Source of the DNA: Tanypteryx hageni
Lineage: Eukaryota; Arthropoda; Insecta; Odonata; Petaluridae
Length of the DNA stretch: 64,000 nucleotides
Direction: 5' to 3'
Assembly: GCA_028673005.1 (NCBI GenBank)
Contig: CM054116.1
Coordinates: forward strand, 93,950,707-94,014,706
The translations under genes and the position numbers were made by a program. Shown here piece after piece: positions 1-13,000 of this stretch. The notes under the pieces were generated by a model, which was given only the letters and a program-made list of their open reading frames with translations, did no database searches and had not been told where the DNA came from. The number at the start of each line of letters is the position of its first letter. Positions within the stretch are counted from its first letter, which is position 1.

Positions 1-3000
1 GCTATGATTTGTACGAATGACAATCTTACGATTAGAGGATATTATATAAATAGGGCTTTATGGGTATTAATTTAGTTTACAATAATAATACTATTAAATA
101 CACAGTTTTTAACTAAAACTAGTTTCTGACTTTTTAAGGAAGCGTTGTCACCATCTATAAGTACTCAAATGTGACCTAAATTGCATATCATAAGTACTAC
201 CTTAATAGGGATTTAAAATTACAGCTTGTTTTGGTATAGTCCTTAGAACTGAATGACCTGAATCCAATAAAACTTCGTAGAAATGAGAATAATTTTATGG
301 TTTTTAATGTTATTTTCTTTTTCTATTCAAGTCTTTGTAAGTATTATTTCGTTAAATTTCAATGACTGATATTGTTCCATATATCCCAATATTTATTGTG
401 ATTTCTTATTATTTCTAGATAAAACAAGGAAATCCTTATAATAAAACAGAGAGTGCCTGTGGGATCAAATGTTCGGACGCCATCGAGTAGTTTTGTGTTT
501 TATCGCCCATCAAATGTATCTTTTCTCATAAACGCAGCTATTAATGTTAAGAAGACACATGCCTCATGCAATTCGAAATGGAATATCACTTTAGTATCTA
601 TATTGACCCAAAACTTTTACCGTTTACCATTTTTTAGTGAAGTACTGTCGCAATAAAACTTCAATTAATATTAAATTATGTCGACCAATTGTGAAAGCAG
701 TAGCGTTTTTGCTTGATCAGTTTTATAATAGGTTTGTTTGTGGATCCCATAGCAAGGGACGCAGGCGCTTTGCGGCGTTGCCTGAGGCGAGTCTTGCTCC
801 GTTGCCCTTTCTTAGATCGCTTCGCCAATTAGGCAAGATCGCCGCGCATGACTTTTACCTCCACCCCTTCCACTTCCCCCTGGGAGAGGCGCACACACTA
901 AACCAGTCATCATCCACGCACTGACAGACACATTTGCCGCCAAGGTCAAGGAGACTCCTATGAACGCAAACTGGGGCATATATCTCCTGCACATCGTAGA
1001 GGCACAGAATTTCTTCAGTTAAAAATGCAAATGTTTCAACAATCACAATATAATGACATACACAAGAACGGTATACCCTTGTCCAAGTCGGGTTTGGTTA
1101 TACACGCTTAAATAAATTTGACCCTTATATACCCGACCCGGAACAAAATTAATTATATATTTAATCCAGCAAAGATACACGAAATTTACCCTCTTAATTT
1201 GATTTGCATAAACAAGCAACTTCCATATTGATTTATTTGGTTTGGATTATATTTTACATTGCTAATTATCTCGGTCACATTTCTTCATAAAAATATACAA
1301 ATCAATTACTTTCACCTCTGGCGATTAAAGTTTTCCCTCAAAAAGAGAAAGAAGCTAATGCGTACGAAATGCTAATATGACCGCTATCGGAAATTTCATG
1401 AGATTTCTCATCACACTCCATTATTCGATAAAAATATATTGTTAAAAATTTAGAGCATTCTCATGACCTGGATCTTAATAATTGGCCGAGCGTTGAATGA
1501 TTTTTGGAAAGTTGTTCCTATCTCCACTTTTAACGCATCTAGCCAATTTTAGATTATAAGACGGTCACGTGACAAACGAAGCCACAAAGTCGCGTGACAG
1601 TTGCATATTGTGTTGCCAGTGAGTTTCACCGATGGTGGATGGATAAAATTGGAATGGCTTTAGCCATCAAACTTTATTTTCTTTTTGAAAATGAATAAGT
1701 GTGAGGTTGGTTGTGCTATAACATTTTAGGCTTATTACTTAGATGGCACATTAAAATTATATTTATATGCCCATACCGATGGTAAACAAAATGGATCATA
1801 TACATATTTATTTATATTTATACAATATATATTATACTAATTTTATAAATTTTTTTAGCGATTAAAAATTTTAAAGGCGTTATGTTTCAATCAATGACAC
1901 CTAAGTTAAGACGATCTGAGAAAATTCAACGTAGTATTAAATTTTAACTAAAAAAATGTAATTAAAGCCTAAGAGAAATATCACCTTTTCTGTAAATAAA
2001 CAAAGCTATTTTCATATGTCTCGCGTCCTTAGTAAATATTCAAGTTCTATTTAAAATTTCAAGGTAATTTCATGATTGATGCGCCAAGATATATTGTTTA
2101 GGAAAAAGTCTTTCATTAAAATCACCTCTTAGCTGGATTAATAATACTTTACATAGATATCTAGAAGACTCCGTCTGTTTCTGTCTTACAGTTAGTATAG
2201 CACATTTTTAATCGAATTAAAAAATGTTAGAAAAAAGATGTGAACCCGAGACTTGAGCTTCAGTAGGCAATAAAGAATACAGTTTATTTGCGATAAGAAG
2301 GAAATGAAAACCCGTGTCTTATTTTAACATGTTTAAGATTCATCATTTTTAGAATAGAAAAACATTTTCGTGGGCGCAACTAAATTGGACCCATAATCTG
2401 ATTAAGCCAATAATCCGGCAACTAAATTGGACTCCTGAGACGCAGGTAAAAAAGGAGTTTGGACGATATTGGGCCCTAGTCGGAAAAATTCTTGGGAGAA
2501 ATTGTGCCCTCAACTTGTAAAAAGAAATGATACTCGGTTGGGCCAGGGAAGGGAAATTTGAACATGAAGGAACTCTACTCGGTCCCACCGGGTTGGGTAA
2601 GTTAGGTAGATTGGGTTGGGTAGCGTTCATCTTAATATATCAAACTATTTCACCGTTTTTCCTTGTAGAATTTTTTACATACTTGTACTTCCCTACATTG
2701 ACATGACGTTAGTGGCAAGTGACGGATCGAGCTGTACTGCTCACTTTCAATAACTGATACTTTGTTGTGTAAACATGTTGTGTGGGCCCAGTTTCGTACT
2801 TTGACCGACCAACGTCGGGGCCCAATTTCTATAGAGGATTAGGCGACAATCGTCAACAACATTTGGGGAGGTGATTAAATGGGCCCAATCTCGTGCTGCT
2901 CCATTTTCGTAGCCTATAACAATGCGCAAGTTTAAATTGTCTTGAAAACTTATTGTGGTTGCTCCCTTAAGCTTTCATTGTATATAAGTTAGCATTAATT

Positions 3001-4700
3001 AATATTTTCTTCCAGCCATAATAGGAAACTTCATGGTTTATATAACCTACTGTTAATTATTTAAACGAAATTAGTGTTAAATATAAACTTTGTATTGAAT
3101 TGAAGAAGAATCGGTGACAATTAAAACACTATTATATTCCATTATTTCATTTCAACTTTTCCTGAATTGAACATTTGTTATCATTTTATCTCATATCTTA
3201 TTAACAAAATGTAGGAGAACATTCATACATAAAAGTTCAAAAGTTTGAACGCTTCTAGAATTTTCCCACACTCTCATTGTGTGCTCTGAACTTGTAATTC
3301 TGAAATAGCAAATAAAGAAGATACTGCCTAGTGACGAAATTTGAGGCGCTATTTTTAAGCCTTTGTGGAAGTTCAAGGCAGTTTTCATTCACTTCTTTTT
3401 ATAATTAAAATTATTTACTATATCACAGAAAAAAATCTAGAGAGAAATTTCTTTTCCGTCACGCCCAAGATAGTCATCCTCCATTAGTGGAGTGAAAACG
3501 TCGAAAATACTGAAGATAATATTTTCTCTTGAATACAATAATTAAATCTTCATTAACTTACGCAGAAGGTCATTATTTGCCGTTAAAGAAAACTATGCAA
3601 CCGCATCCATATAGATTCATAGTATCGTAATGGAAATCTTAGGGTTTTCAGAATAACGTTTAAAAAATAGTTTTAAGGTCGATTATTTTCCAAAAACCTA
3701 CTTTTTCAATCCCATAGAATAAATAATTTTTTCTTAAATGCAACAAATCCGTTATGAAAACAAGTTTTGACATTAGTTTAATTATTATTACAAACCATAT
3801 CTGTAAATTATTAGTATGTATAGTGAATTTTTAACAGAAAAATTATTGTGCATTAAAATCTATACTGTCAAGGACAAATTTCTCGTGAAATCAAATATTA
3901 AAAATATTGATATGAATGCATATACAACATTTGCGCTCGTCTTCCGAGAGAATTCAACCCTATGATAGCTGCACAACACTGATGATAATCTAAGCATTTC
4001 AAAGTTTATCTTTATGGACAATGAGATAGAGCCCTGTAGTAAAATGGATTCTCAAGTGCAATATCCAAAATTTAATAGTATGAAGTGAACATTCTAATGA
4101 TTCATAATGGAAAATTTCTCTTGTTAGCATATAAGAAATTTATAAGAAAGCAAAAGTCACTGATATAAGACAAATCATATTTACTCATTATTATTTCATT
4201 GCTTTGAAATTGTCGCTTACTTCGTGGGTGGTGGTAATAACATTAAAAAAATAAATATTCACTTGTTACGAATGATAAGTACAGATTTCTCAAAGGATTT
4301 CAATAGCTTGATGTAGTTGATATACACTGAGGAGGTCTTATTAAATTTCCTTCATCTGCCTATATCATTGTTTGTTTATTCTAGGATTTTGGATTAACTA
4401 AGATACTCTAAAATCATGACTTTTACGTCATGTGTCTAGTATTTTAGACCTTGGTTTTAAGAGCTAATTCATTACTGGCTGTAGCTGTCGATGCAGGAAG
4501 GTATATGAATCAGAACCCATTCAAAGAAAACGGTTAAAAAGGTTAACAAAAAATTCACACCAGAGCGAATTAAAGGTTTCATGAAATATTCATTGCATAT
4601 TAATGGTTCTTGATTTGACGTGGCCGAGCCAAATATATAGCCTTTTATAAAATGTATGCCTCGCAAGTTCAACTCCGCTTCCTGATAATGATTTTCCTTT
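1..4700. other. AT-rich upstream DNA, no gene recognised
   Basis: No ORF with recognisable similarity. A short GC-richer patch lies at about 750-1000. At 2370-2910 phrases around 'gggccc' and 'ctaaattgga' recur, suggesting an old repeat I cannot name. Confidence 0.6.
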
Positions 4701-4705
4701 CGAAT

Positions 4706-4706
4706 A

Positions 4707-4737
<31 letters not shown>
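4706..4737. repeat. (AT)n microsatellite
   Basis: About 16 AT dinucleotides with one interruption. Confidence 0.9.
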
Positions 4738-4749
4738 GGTAGCAAATTT

Positions 4750-6450
4750 TACGAGCGCTTCAAATTCCGCCACTTAAATGTCATCTTCTTACGACCTTCG
4801 GGAAGACTCGGGACCTAATGTATCGCACCCCTTAGAGCAGAAAACAATTTTTTAAATTTTAAACACAAGAGCTCCTGTGAATCTCGTTTAACCGACGGGA
4901 ATAAAAAAAACTCGATTTTTCCGCCCCTCTCTTTTTTTGCGAGCGCAACGCCCTTCGGATAGCGACGAATGAAATGCTACAGAGCTCGCCTGGTGACTTG
5001 AACGCCCGAAGGTGGAGAGGATCGCCGTCACCATCCAGAGAGAGGCGGCGAATTCCGCGGGGAAAGTGCGTTCGAGAAAAGTGCATGGGATGGGGAGGCG
5101 GCGAAGGGAGAGGGGAGGGGGAACGTGGGAAAGGTTTAGGCGGAAGGGGAATGAGAGGTGGAAGGTGTGAACTCGTGACCTACCGGCTTTGTACGAGCGT
5201 GCGTTAGCGCCAGCCAAGATCCGTCTTCACAAGATCTGATGGGCTTTGGAAAGCTCGCGTGTGTGAACGTGTCTGTGCGTGCGTGTGTGTGTGTGGCTGC
5301 GGAGGAGCGAGCAACGGGAAAGGGTTGGGAATAGAGAAACAGACAAACGACTTTATTGAGGACGAAATTGAGACTATATAGTCCCTTCTTACATTTAACC
5401 CTTTTGTCATGTAATTACAATATATAAATAACATTAATTACGCATGAATTACAATTAAATACATATTAATTACAATTAATTATGTTTGTTTAATAGATAA
5501 TAAAGTATTACCATAGAATAATTTTATTTTTGTGGGTCGAAAAAAATTGTGTATTAGCCTCGTTTAAAAACTGGAAAAAAATTTCCCACAGCGGAAAACA
5601 CAAAGAGAGGTGTAAAAAATCGCGAAAAATTCCTAAACAGATAGAGAGAAAGAAAAGAGAATAAGGAGAGAGAGAGAGATAGGAAGGCGAAGGTGAGATT
5701 GATAAAGTCGGGGGAGGGGACAGATAATGGCAGGTGGATGGGAAGGAGGAGGCGGAGGAGAATTAAGAGAAGGTGCGTCGTCGACTGGGTGGAAGTTGCC
5801 AGGGGATATCCGCGTGAATCAGGAAAGGGTGACGTCGTTTTCTGGAGCACGATGATACGTTGGGTAGGGAACGAATGGTGGGGGGATTGCACGCTCGCCA
5901 TGTGGGTTGCATTGTGCCTAACAATGTGTTCCCTCGGAGGATTCCCATGTCCCACCAGGCCATACCCCTCGGGCGTTTCTTTTCTCCCTTTACCTTTATG
6001 AAATGTCTCGGATATCATCGTCCGCTGTCTTTTTCGGGAGCTGCTTACAGAAATGCGCGTGCGAACGGAAGCGGGTTTTGCAATGTTTATGGCGCGAAAA
6101 TATTTCATCATACGCGACGGCAGTCTCGAAATGGTCTATTTAAGGTTCAAAGGCACCTTTCTTGTGGCTTTTATTTCGCAGAAATGGCTCTATATATATC
6201 GAAGATTTTAATAAGTATTTCGTTGAAGCGATTCGGTTATTGTTTCGCGAAAATTATCAAAGCGCATCTTAATCGAGATATTTTTTCTGAACTTTCGGCT
6301 GTGCATGGTTCAATAACCACCTTCTCGGGCATTTCCGTAACTTATTCGATTTTTCGAGATTCCCTTCTGTCAGGCCTCTTCTTTCCTAGAATTTTTGTTT
6401 CCCTGACCCTTTTAAAAGATTCTTTCTTGCAAAATCTTTACTAATCACTT
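4750..6450. other. GC/CpG-richer patch upstream of Gasp
   Basis: GC-rich sequence with G/A-rich runs at 5090-5165 and 5640-5770 and a (GT)n tract near 5279-5296. Long ORFs cross it on both strands, but they are low complexity and overlap each other, as expected from stop-codon depletion in GC-rich DNA. The patch lies 3.5-5 kb upstream of the Gasp start and may be regulatory. Confidence 0.4.
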
Positions 6451-7688
6451 CAAATCTCATATTTTATCTGGTTTACTTAAATTCTTTCCTCTACAACTAA
6501 ATTCAATGCTTCTGACTTTTGTTTTATCTATTTTACATCAGACTTGTCATAGGTGCTTTAAGTTAACCTCTAACCCATGTATGATTACACCCTAAATAAA
6601 AAATATAAAAACTATTTCAAACGAGTTTAGTTTCTCGTTTAAAATATTTTGCTCATCTCAGTAAGTCTACTAATTATTTTTAAGGTTCAATGGGAATTAA
6701 TTTGGATTTAATGTCATTTTTATTTGCACGGTTTCCCTACAAGACTTTTATCATCTTACTATATGTAACACGAAAAACATTTTCGACTAAATATATTATC
6801 CAAACGTGAATTATTGTTGTTTTTTAACCGGGACATTATAGAGGAAAACCTGTAATTTTAGAGAGAAATATTTATTGGATGGCCAGAATGGTTTGATCAA
6901 ATCATTTTATGAGATAGAATATAGGTATTCATTCAATTCTGTATTCACAATGAATACAAAAATAATGTAAACGTATTGCATTTATGAGGTCAAAGTTTTT
7001 TGAAACCTTAGTGGCTAATGCTCGCGCATCATTCTGGAAGTAATATTTTAATTGCTTATAGTAATAAAGCATAAGATTACCAATCAGGCTGATATCGAAA
7101 CTTTTGATCTTGTTTTCCTGTAGGTATATCCAAGTGTTTAGTCGACTTCTGAAATATAATATTATTTTATTCTTAATTTTCTATTGATTCATAATGCAAT
7201 TTTTAAAGTATTTTTGAGAAAGTATTGAAATTGATCACAAATTGGATGAAAATACAATTCATGAAAAAATGTAATTTTTTCTTATGTATATTGTATGTAC
7301 CAATTGCTATTTTTAAATCTTTGGAAAGTCTTAATTAAGAAAGATCTAGATTATGTAAAATTATGCCATTGTACAAAGTATGCATTATAAATAAACTTTA
7401 ACTAAAGTATAGTTAATTTGAAATATGCACTTAAGAAAATATTAATTTTCATAAGAAAAAGTGTATATTATGTAAGTATAAGGATGTAAACCGTTTTTTG
7501 GCCATCTCTTTACTTTTCTGCTATTTTACTGTTTTTTTTACTATAGACTTTCTTACTGTTTAACTTTACTATGCTTTAATTACTCTGCCTTATAGAGATA
7601 TTTTATTAAATTATGAATATTGCTTTACGTGATTATAGTTGAAATTTATGAAATTATGAATCTAAACTGACACGTGTACTTAAGAGTA

Positions 7689-7939
7689 GTGCTTCTGAAC
7701 CGGAGGTCCTCGGACCACTAGGGCTCCGCGAGTAATTTCTCGGAGGTCCGCGAGTTGAGTAGGAGATGATGTTCATCTTTATGTATAATGTGCTTGATCC
7801 CCCGCACAGCTCTGTTTAATATTTCAAGGTGAACAAACGATACAATGAATGAAAAATCTATGAACTTTTCATTGCGAGGAGGACCGCAGAAATTGTGAGA
7901 CTTCGTAAGGGGTCCGCGGCTTCAAAAAGGTTGATAAAG
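7689..7939. mobile_element. Decayed hAT-like MITE, 251 bp
   Basis: The ends are GTGCTTCTGAACC and, as reverse complement, CTTTATCAACC, resembling the common hAT start 'CAGTGGTTCTCAACC'. Both ends lead into a GGTCC/CCGCGG-rich subterminal region. Flanking 8-mers are TAAGAGTA (7681-7688) and TTAGAGTA (7940-7947), 7 of 8 identical, as for a hAT target duplication. There is no transposase. Confidence 0.6.
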
Positions 7940-7949
7940 TTAGAGTATA

Positions 7950-9559
7950 TGGACATAATGCATCCTAATTTTAGTTTCAGTGTGATGCACTGTGCACTTA
8001 TGAAAATATCAGTAACACGTCGCTTAAATTTTGTCCTTTGAAATTCTGAATGAGATTCTTTTAATTAAAAAATGGTGCATCTTGCCCTAAGTGTTGAGTG
8101 ACTTCGTCAAGATATGACCTTATATAAACGTGGGGCGTATACATAAAAATTCAATACCAAATGATAATCTATTCAGTCAAGTTCGATATGTTAAGAACAA
8201 ATATAAATCTCGTTATAAGTTGATCTATGTCGTTTGCATTGAATTTCTTTTTGCTAACCGACCTCGTTCTCGTTGAATAGAATGTAAACTTCAGCATAAA
8301 TACATTTCGATTCCCTAGTGCATGAAATATGGCCTTTAAAATGTCACTCTCCTAAATGGCTAACAATCCGTGATAAAATGCCCAATTTCTTACCTCGTGA
8401 TTATTAAACTAGCCAACTAATGAAAGGTCAAAATTTTAAGTAATTTGAGCAAAATTAAAACCGATGCTAAATGTAAAAAATCGTTGGCCGGAGCGCATGA
8501 CCTGATAGAGCCACGGAGAACCTTGTGAGCTTTTCAAGGTCAGAACTGGCAAACGTGGTCTTTATTCCGAATGTGTAACGATTGCATACGTATATCATGT
8601 ATACTATCTCTGTAAAGTCAGAGAAAAGCTCATTCTAAAGACGAAACAAAATTGTCCGAATGAGGTGATAATTTTATTTATAATTTCTCACGTCTGAAAA
8701 ACTTCCGTGAAAAAATAAAACGATTTAGAGATTTAAGATTAACTCACTATTAAATAACTTTTCGTCTCCGTATTGTTCTTCTAATCGATAGAACATTCCG
8801 AAATAGTTAGTAATAATGCGTAAATATTCATTCGAAGTGAAGAATTCACATCGATACCAAAACAATTCGCAAAATAGCAAGCTTCGCATTCAACGAATCT
8901 GTCGATTATTATTTTGTCATGACCTTTGCGAGGGCAGTGCGCAGCGCTTCCTTGTTCTCTCCTTTTCGGATTCTTGCGCCTTGGATGGCGACGGTAAGAA
9001 GCCCTACACGAAGCTGAGACGTGCTATTGCCGCGCGAATATGTTTGGATTCTAGTCTGGAGCTCCCCATCAACTAACGGTGTACCCGGTGAAAGGAAATA
9101 TGAGGCAATCACTCACCTTGGCGAGTCAAATCTGAAGATATTTCACGAGAAACGATCGTGAAAAATAAGAATCATGCACGAATAATGCCACTTAAGTCAT
9201 CAGTTTCTCCTGAAAGTTATAGTACCAAGAAAAGTAATTAATCATTTTAATATATTTATTGATTAAAAATGCTTCGTTGAAAAATCCGATAATACGTAAT
9301 TATTAAACTTGTGCTCTATTTGATATAAATAAGGCTACTTGTCAATTTGTCTTTTATTTTATTTTTAGAGAATTTTAATATTTCGATAATAGTGTGTATT
9401 TGCCTCCGATGGCGCTGGTCGTGAACTTGGTCGGAATCTAAAAAATATTCGTCTTATTGCTTGTAAAAAACCACAAGTAGCATTACAATTACATTATTAA
9501 TTTAAAGTGTAAGAGACCTCATAAATGCGATTAGATCGATTTTATCGGAGAACAAATGA
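7950..9559. other. Intergenic DNA upstream of the Gasp promoter
   Basis: AT-rich with a modestly GC-richer stretch at 8900-9100. No gene or repeat recognised. Confidence 0.5.
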
Positions 9560-9875
9560 AACGATTTTCAAAAAGAGTCGCGAAAGACATAAACCACCGG
9601 GGTATTCTCGAAAATAGGAGCCAAGGAGGGAACAAAAAGTGCGTCTGGCTTCTTCCTTTTCCCTCCATCCATAAACATCTCTCCATATCCCACTTTCCAC
9701 TCCACCCCCTTAGCTGCTGCGCCCCCTAACTCTCTCCTTCCCGCTCCCTCCACGCCATCCCCCACCCACCGCCTTCTCTTCTCTACCCGACGCACACCCT
9801 CCTCACCTCACCCCTTTCACCTCCCCCTCATCCCCCTCCATCTCTCCCCGTCTCTCCTCCTCCCCCCTGATCGCC
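9560..9875 (+). promoter_or_regulatory. Pyrimidine-rich proximal promoter region of Gasp
   Basis: The + strand is strongly C/T-rich here (repeated CTCC, CCCTC and CCACC runs) and ends directly at the TATA box. The abrupt change from the AT-rich sequence upstream fits a promoter-proximal element. No specific factor site can be assigned by eye. Confidence 0.5.
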
Positions 9876-9882
9876 TATATAA
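9876..9882 (+). promoter_or_regulatory. TATA box of Gasp
   Basis: TATATAA lies 126 bases upstream of the start codon and just downstream of the C/T-rich tract. A TATA box at this distance predicts transcription start near 9905-9915 and a 5'UTR of about 100 bases. That 5'UTR contains no ATG before 10008. Confidence 0.7.
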
Positions 9883-10007
9883 CCCAACGGCGCAGCTCCC
9901 GCTTGAGGTCTTTGTCGAGGAATCGTGGGACGAAACAAGTGAATTAACTGTTTGTCCGATTGTTTTTTTTAGTTTTTTTATTTTTCTAAAAATCCCTGCC
10001 TATTGAC

Positions 10008-10059
10008 ATGAAGTGCTTCAGGAGTCTTCTGGTGGTGGTTGGTGCATTGGCGACAGTTG
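10008..10059 (+). CDS. Gasp: Gasp exon 1, coding part (signal peptide)
   Basis: The ATG at 10008 is the first after the predicted start site and has G at -3. The exon codes MKCFRSLLVVVGALATV plus the first base of a Gly codon: a basic n-region followed by a hydrophobic core. The donor is TTG|GTATGT, phase 1. Joined to exon 2 the sequence reads VGLAQDSFKC, giving a predicted signal-peptidase cut after the Ala of GLA. The signal peptide is therefore split by the 19.7 kb intron. Confidence 0.93.
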
Positions 10060-13000
10060 GTATGTACACCTTGGAAGATATTCTTGCTCTCGTTAAGAAT
10101 GTTCACGGAACAAATCTGCGCCCGACGGTCTTCGTTCAAAAAATATCGTGGAAGGAAGCACTTCGAAATGAATAATTTTCTCTACGAACTCTCAGAAAAA
10201 AAGTTTTGCAGAAAGTCTTTTTTTAATTAGAACGAATGGAGTGGTTTCATGCCTCTCTCAAATTTAAGATGTTTACTGTTTTTAAGGAATTTAAACATGT
10301 GCGGCTTTGATGGAGTGTTCATGAAAAAAACATACGCGGTGTCTCAACTGTGCTGTCATTTTCATGTATTGTGCTATAATTTCAACAATTTTTTTTTAAA
10401 TTAATTTTGTTGATATTTAAATATTTTTATTTTGAAGTGCTGATTAGAACTTTGGAGGACTGAAAATATTTCTAATCTAAATTCACTTTCTACTAGCTTT
10501 ATTTCAATATATTTTATGCTCTTTATCCCTACGAAATTTCTACTTATTTGTACTTTTACATTGTTCAGTTTTTTATTTATTTTTATAGTTTAAGTTATGT
10601 GGTCAAGATTTCAAGATTATTTTTTATTCTATAGTAAAATTAGGAGAATTTTATAATCTCAATATAAATCCTTCTTAAAGTTTTTTCAAGACAGACATTA
10701 TAGCAATTTTATTTTAAGTACGAAACGGGAAGCTTATCGGTAAATGTCGAGGTTACATACAAAATTATAAAATGTTCAGTCTTTTATGAAAATGCGCGTT
10801 GAAGTCTCCGCATATCAAATTAATAGGAATGTAATGAAATTGATATTTATAAAGATGGATGTATCTTTTTAAAATAACTTTATACCCGTGATTTTTCCTT
10901 GAAATTAACCCTAAAAGTAATGCAATAAATTGCACGTAATTTCCGAATATAAAACATATTTCACATATAATTCTCCATTTAAACTTAAGATAAAAGTTAC
11001 GTATCTTTTATTTCGGCGACTCAAACATTTGCTTGTGATTCATGATTTCGTATTACGATATTAAATAAATAAATGAAAGGAGGTTAATATTGCAATGTAT
11101 AACTTTTCATTTAATTCATATTTTACGGTTTTTCGAATCATTCACGCGAGCTGTGAAAGAATTAAGCACCAAGATACTTACTCTTCAAAAATGTCTCGAG
11201 TCGAGATTGTTTTCACCTTGACTAGATTATTTGATAAATAGTTTCAAATCAGGAGAACTTTCGTTTATCTGTTGCGCTATCGGCAATCGTCCACACGTAC
11301 CTCCCAATCTATTTGTCCTCCTGCTTTCCCTTGACAGCGTCACTTTCCTCCTGCATAAATTACACCGTTTCCGCTTCTCTGGTGGGTGCTGGCGTGGCAA
11401 CTTGTAGAGAGACGAGGCGTGGCCGAAGCGGTTCTTTAGAGACGTGCGCTACGACACCGTTGTTCCACTCCATGACGAGAGATGGCGCTTGGAACGCTAC
11501 TGACCTAGTTTTCGCGTCGTTCTGACATCTTACCAAGATTTTTCCTCTATAACAATGTCAAAAATGACCGTATTCTTTGCACTAAAAGATTTTAAATTCA
11601 TGCGCAAATCAATTTACCCGGTAAAAATGTTGGCAAGGCTCCACTGGAACACAAAATTCAAAAATATCTTTTAAAGAACTTTTTAAAAAATATTTCGCAG
11701 ACGTTCAGCTATCTCGCTAGTCGGGCAATAAATCATCAAAATTATTTTCTGTAGTAGAAATTTTCTATCAGGTTAAATGGAAAATTTCCTGGAATAAAAG
11801 TCATCTATACATGCCATATTTACGTATCGGTTTTCAGTTTGTTGCAGTTAAGGTAAAATCAAATTATGGAGAAAATCTGTCATCTAATAATTGCATGTAT
11901 GTTATTCACTGCATCTCGTTCCAAATCTCTAAGTGCAAGCATGGATTTTAGCCTTAGATATGTTAATGAAGAATGTGAAGGATTTTGCGTTCACTTTTAC
12001 ATGAGTAGGTTACCTCAAGGTCAATTGATCATCTCATAGCATCGATGAGAATATAAATATAAAAGGAAGTCAGCAAGGTTACTTTAAATCATGAAATGTA
12101 CAATTCAAGTATGAATCAATTTCGATAATATTTTCCAGATCAAGGCGAATGTTTGTCACCGTGAATCGTATTTAATAGCGTAAGACAAATATAAGCATCT
12201 GATAAAACCTTTACATTAAAAATTATTTATTGCAAATTTCACTTAAAAATTGATTCGGAAAATTATCGTTTCCAGAATAAAATATTTAAAATCAAAGTAA
12301 ATTGAAATTATTCCTCAACATGTCAAATTTTGAGAATTATTTTTTATACGAATCCAGAAATATTGAATGAATTCGGCGAAAAAATGGGGATGAAATAAAA
12401 TGTGTGATCCTATACTATAATAAATATATCCGATTAGCTTAAGGTATTTATGTAAATATTTTTATCTTTGGTAGCATTTTCATCATCGAAGGCAATCAAC
12501 CTTACTTCAAACGGTCACGGTCAAATCTCGTAAGGAGTTCTGTTTTCCGAACAAATTTCTTCCTTTTTAGCCGGATGTGATATTTTATCTCACGATTCAT
12601 GGATTTTTTCGATAGACAACAGGTTTTCGAGGATCCCCGTAATGGTGGGAAAGGGGGCAGGACGTAGAGAAGACGGTGGGAACAAAATCAAGACTGGAAC
12701 ACTTTGAGACCTAAACGAGGCGCCGAAGAAGAAAGGTTTCGAATGAGGTAGCGCAGTATATAAATCCAGCGATCACGACTCTCTCTTTCTAGATAACTTA
12801 GAATTTCCCCTCTTTCTGAGATCGATTGTTCTCATTGCACCATTGAGAACACACAACATTTTAAAAATTGTCACGGTCTCGATTTAAAAGTCTATTTCGG
12901 CACCGTTACGTTTCTTCAGATTTGCTTATCTAATACTAACGAATGAAAAGATAGAGAACATTTTTCTAGGAGAGAATGCAAAATCCTATCATCATAGAAC

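Noticed and set aside
5860..6444. 194-codon open frame on the + strand (and 185 codons on the minus strand at 5554-6111)
   Set aside because: They overlap on opposite strands in GC-rich DNA, have low-complexity stretches and no recognisable domain; stop-codon depletion explains them.
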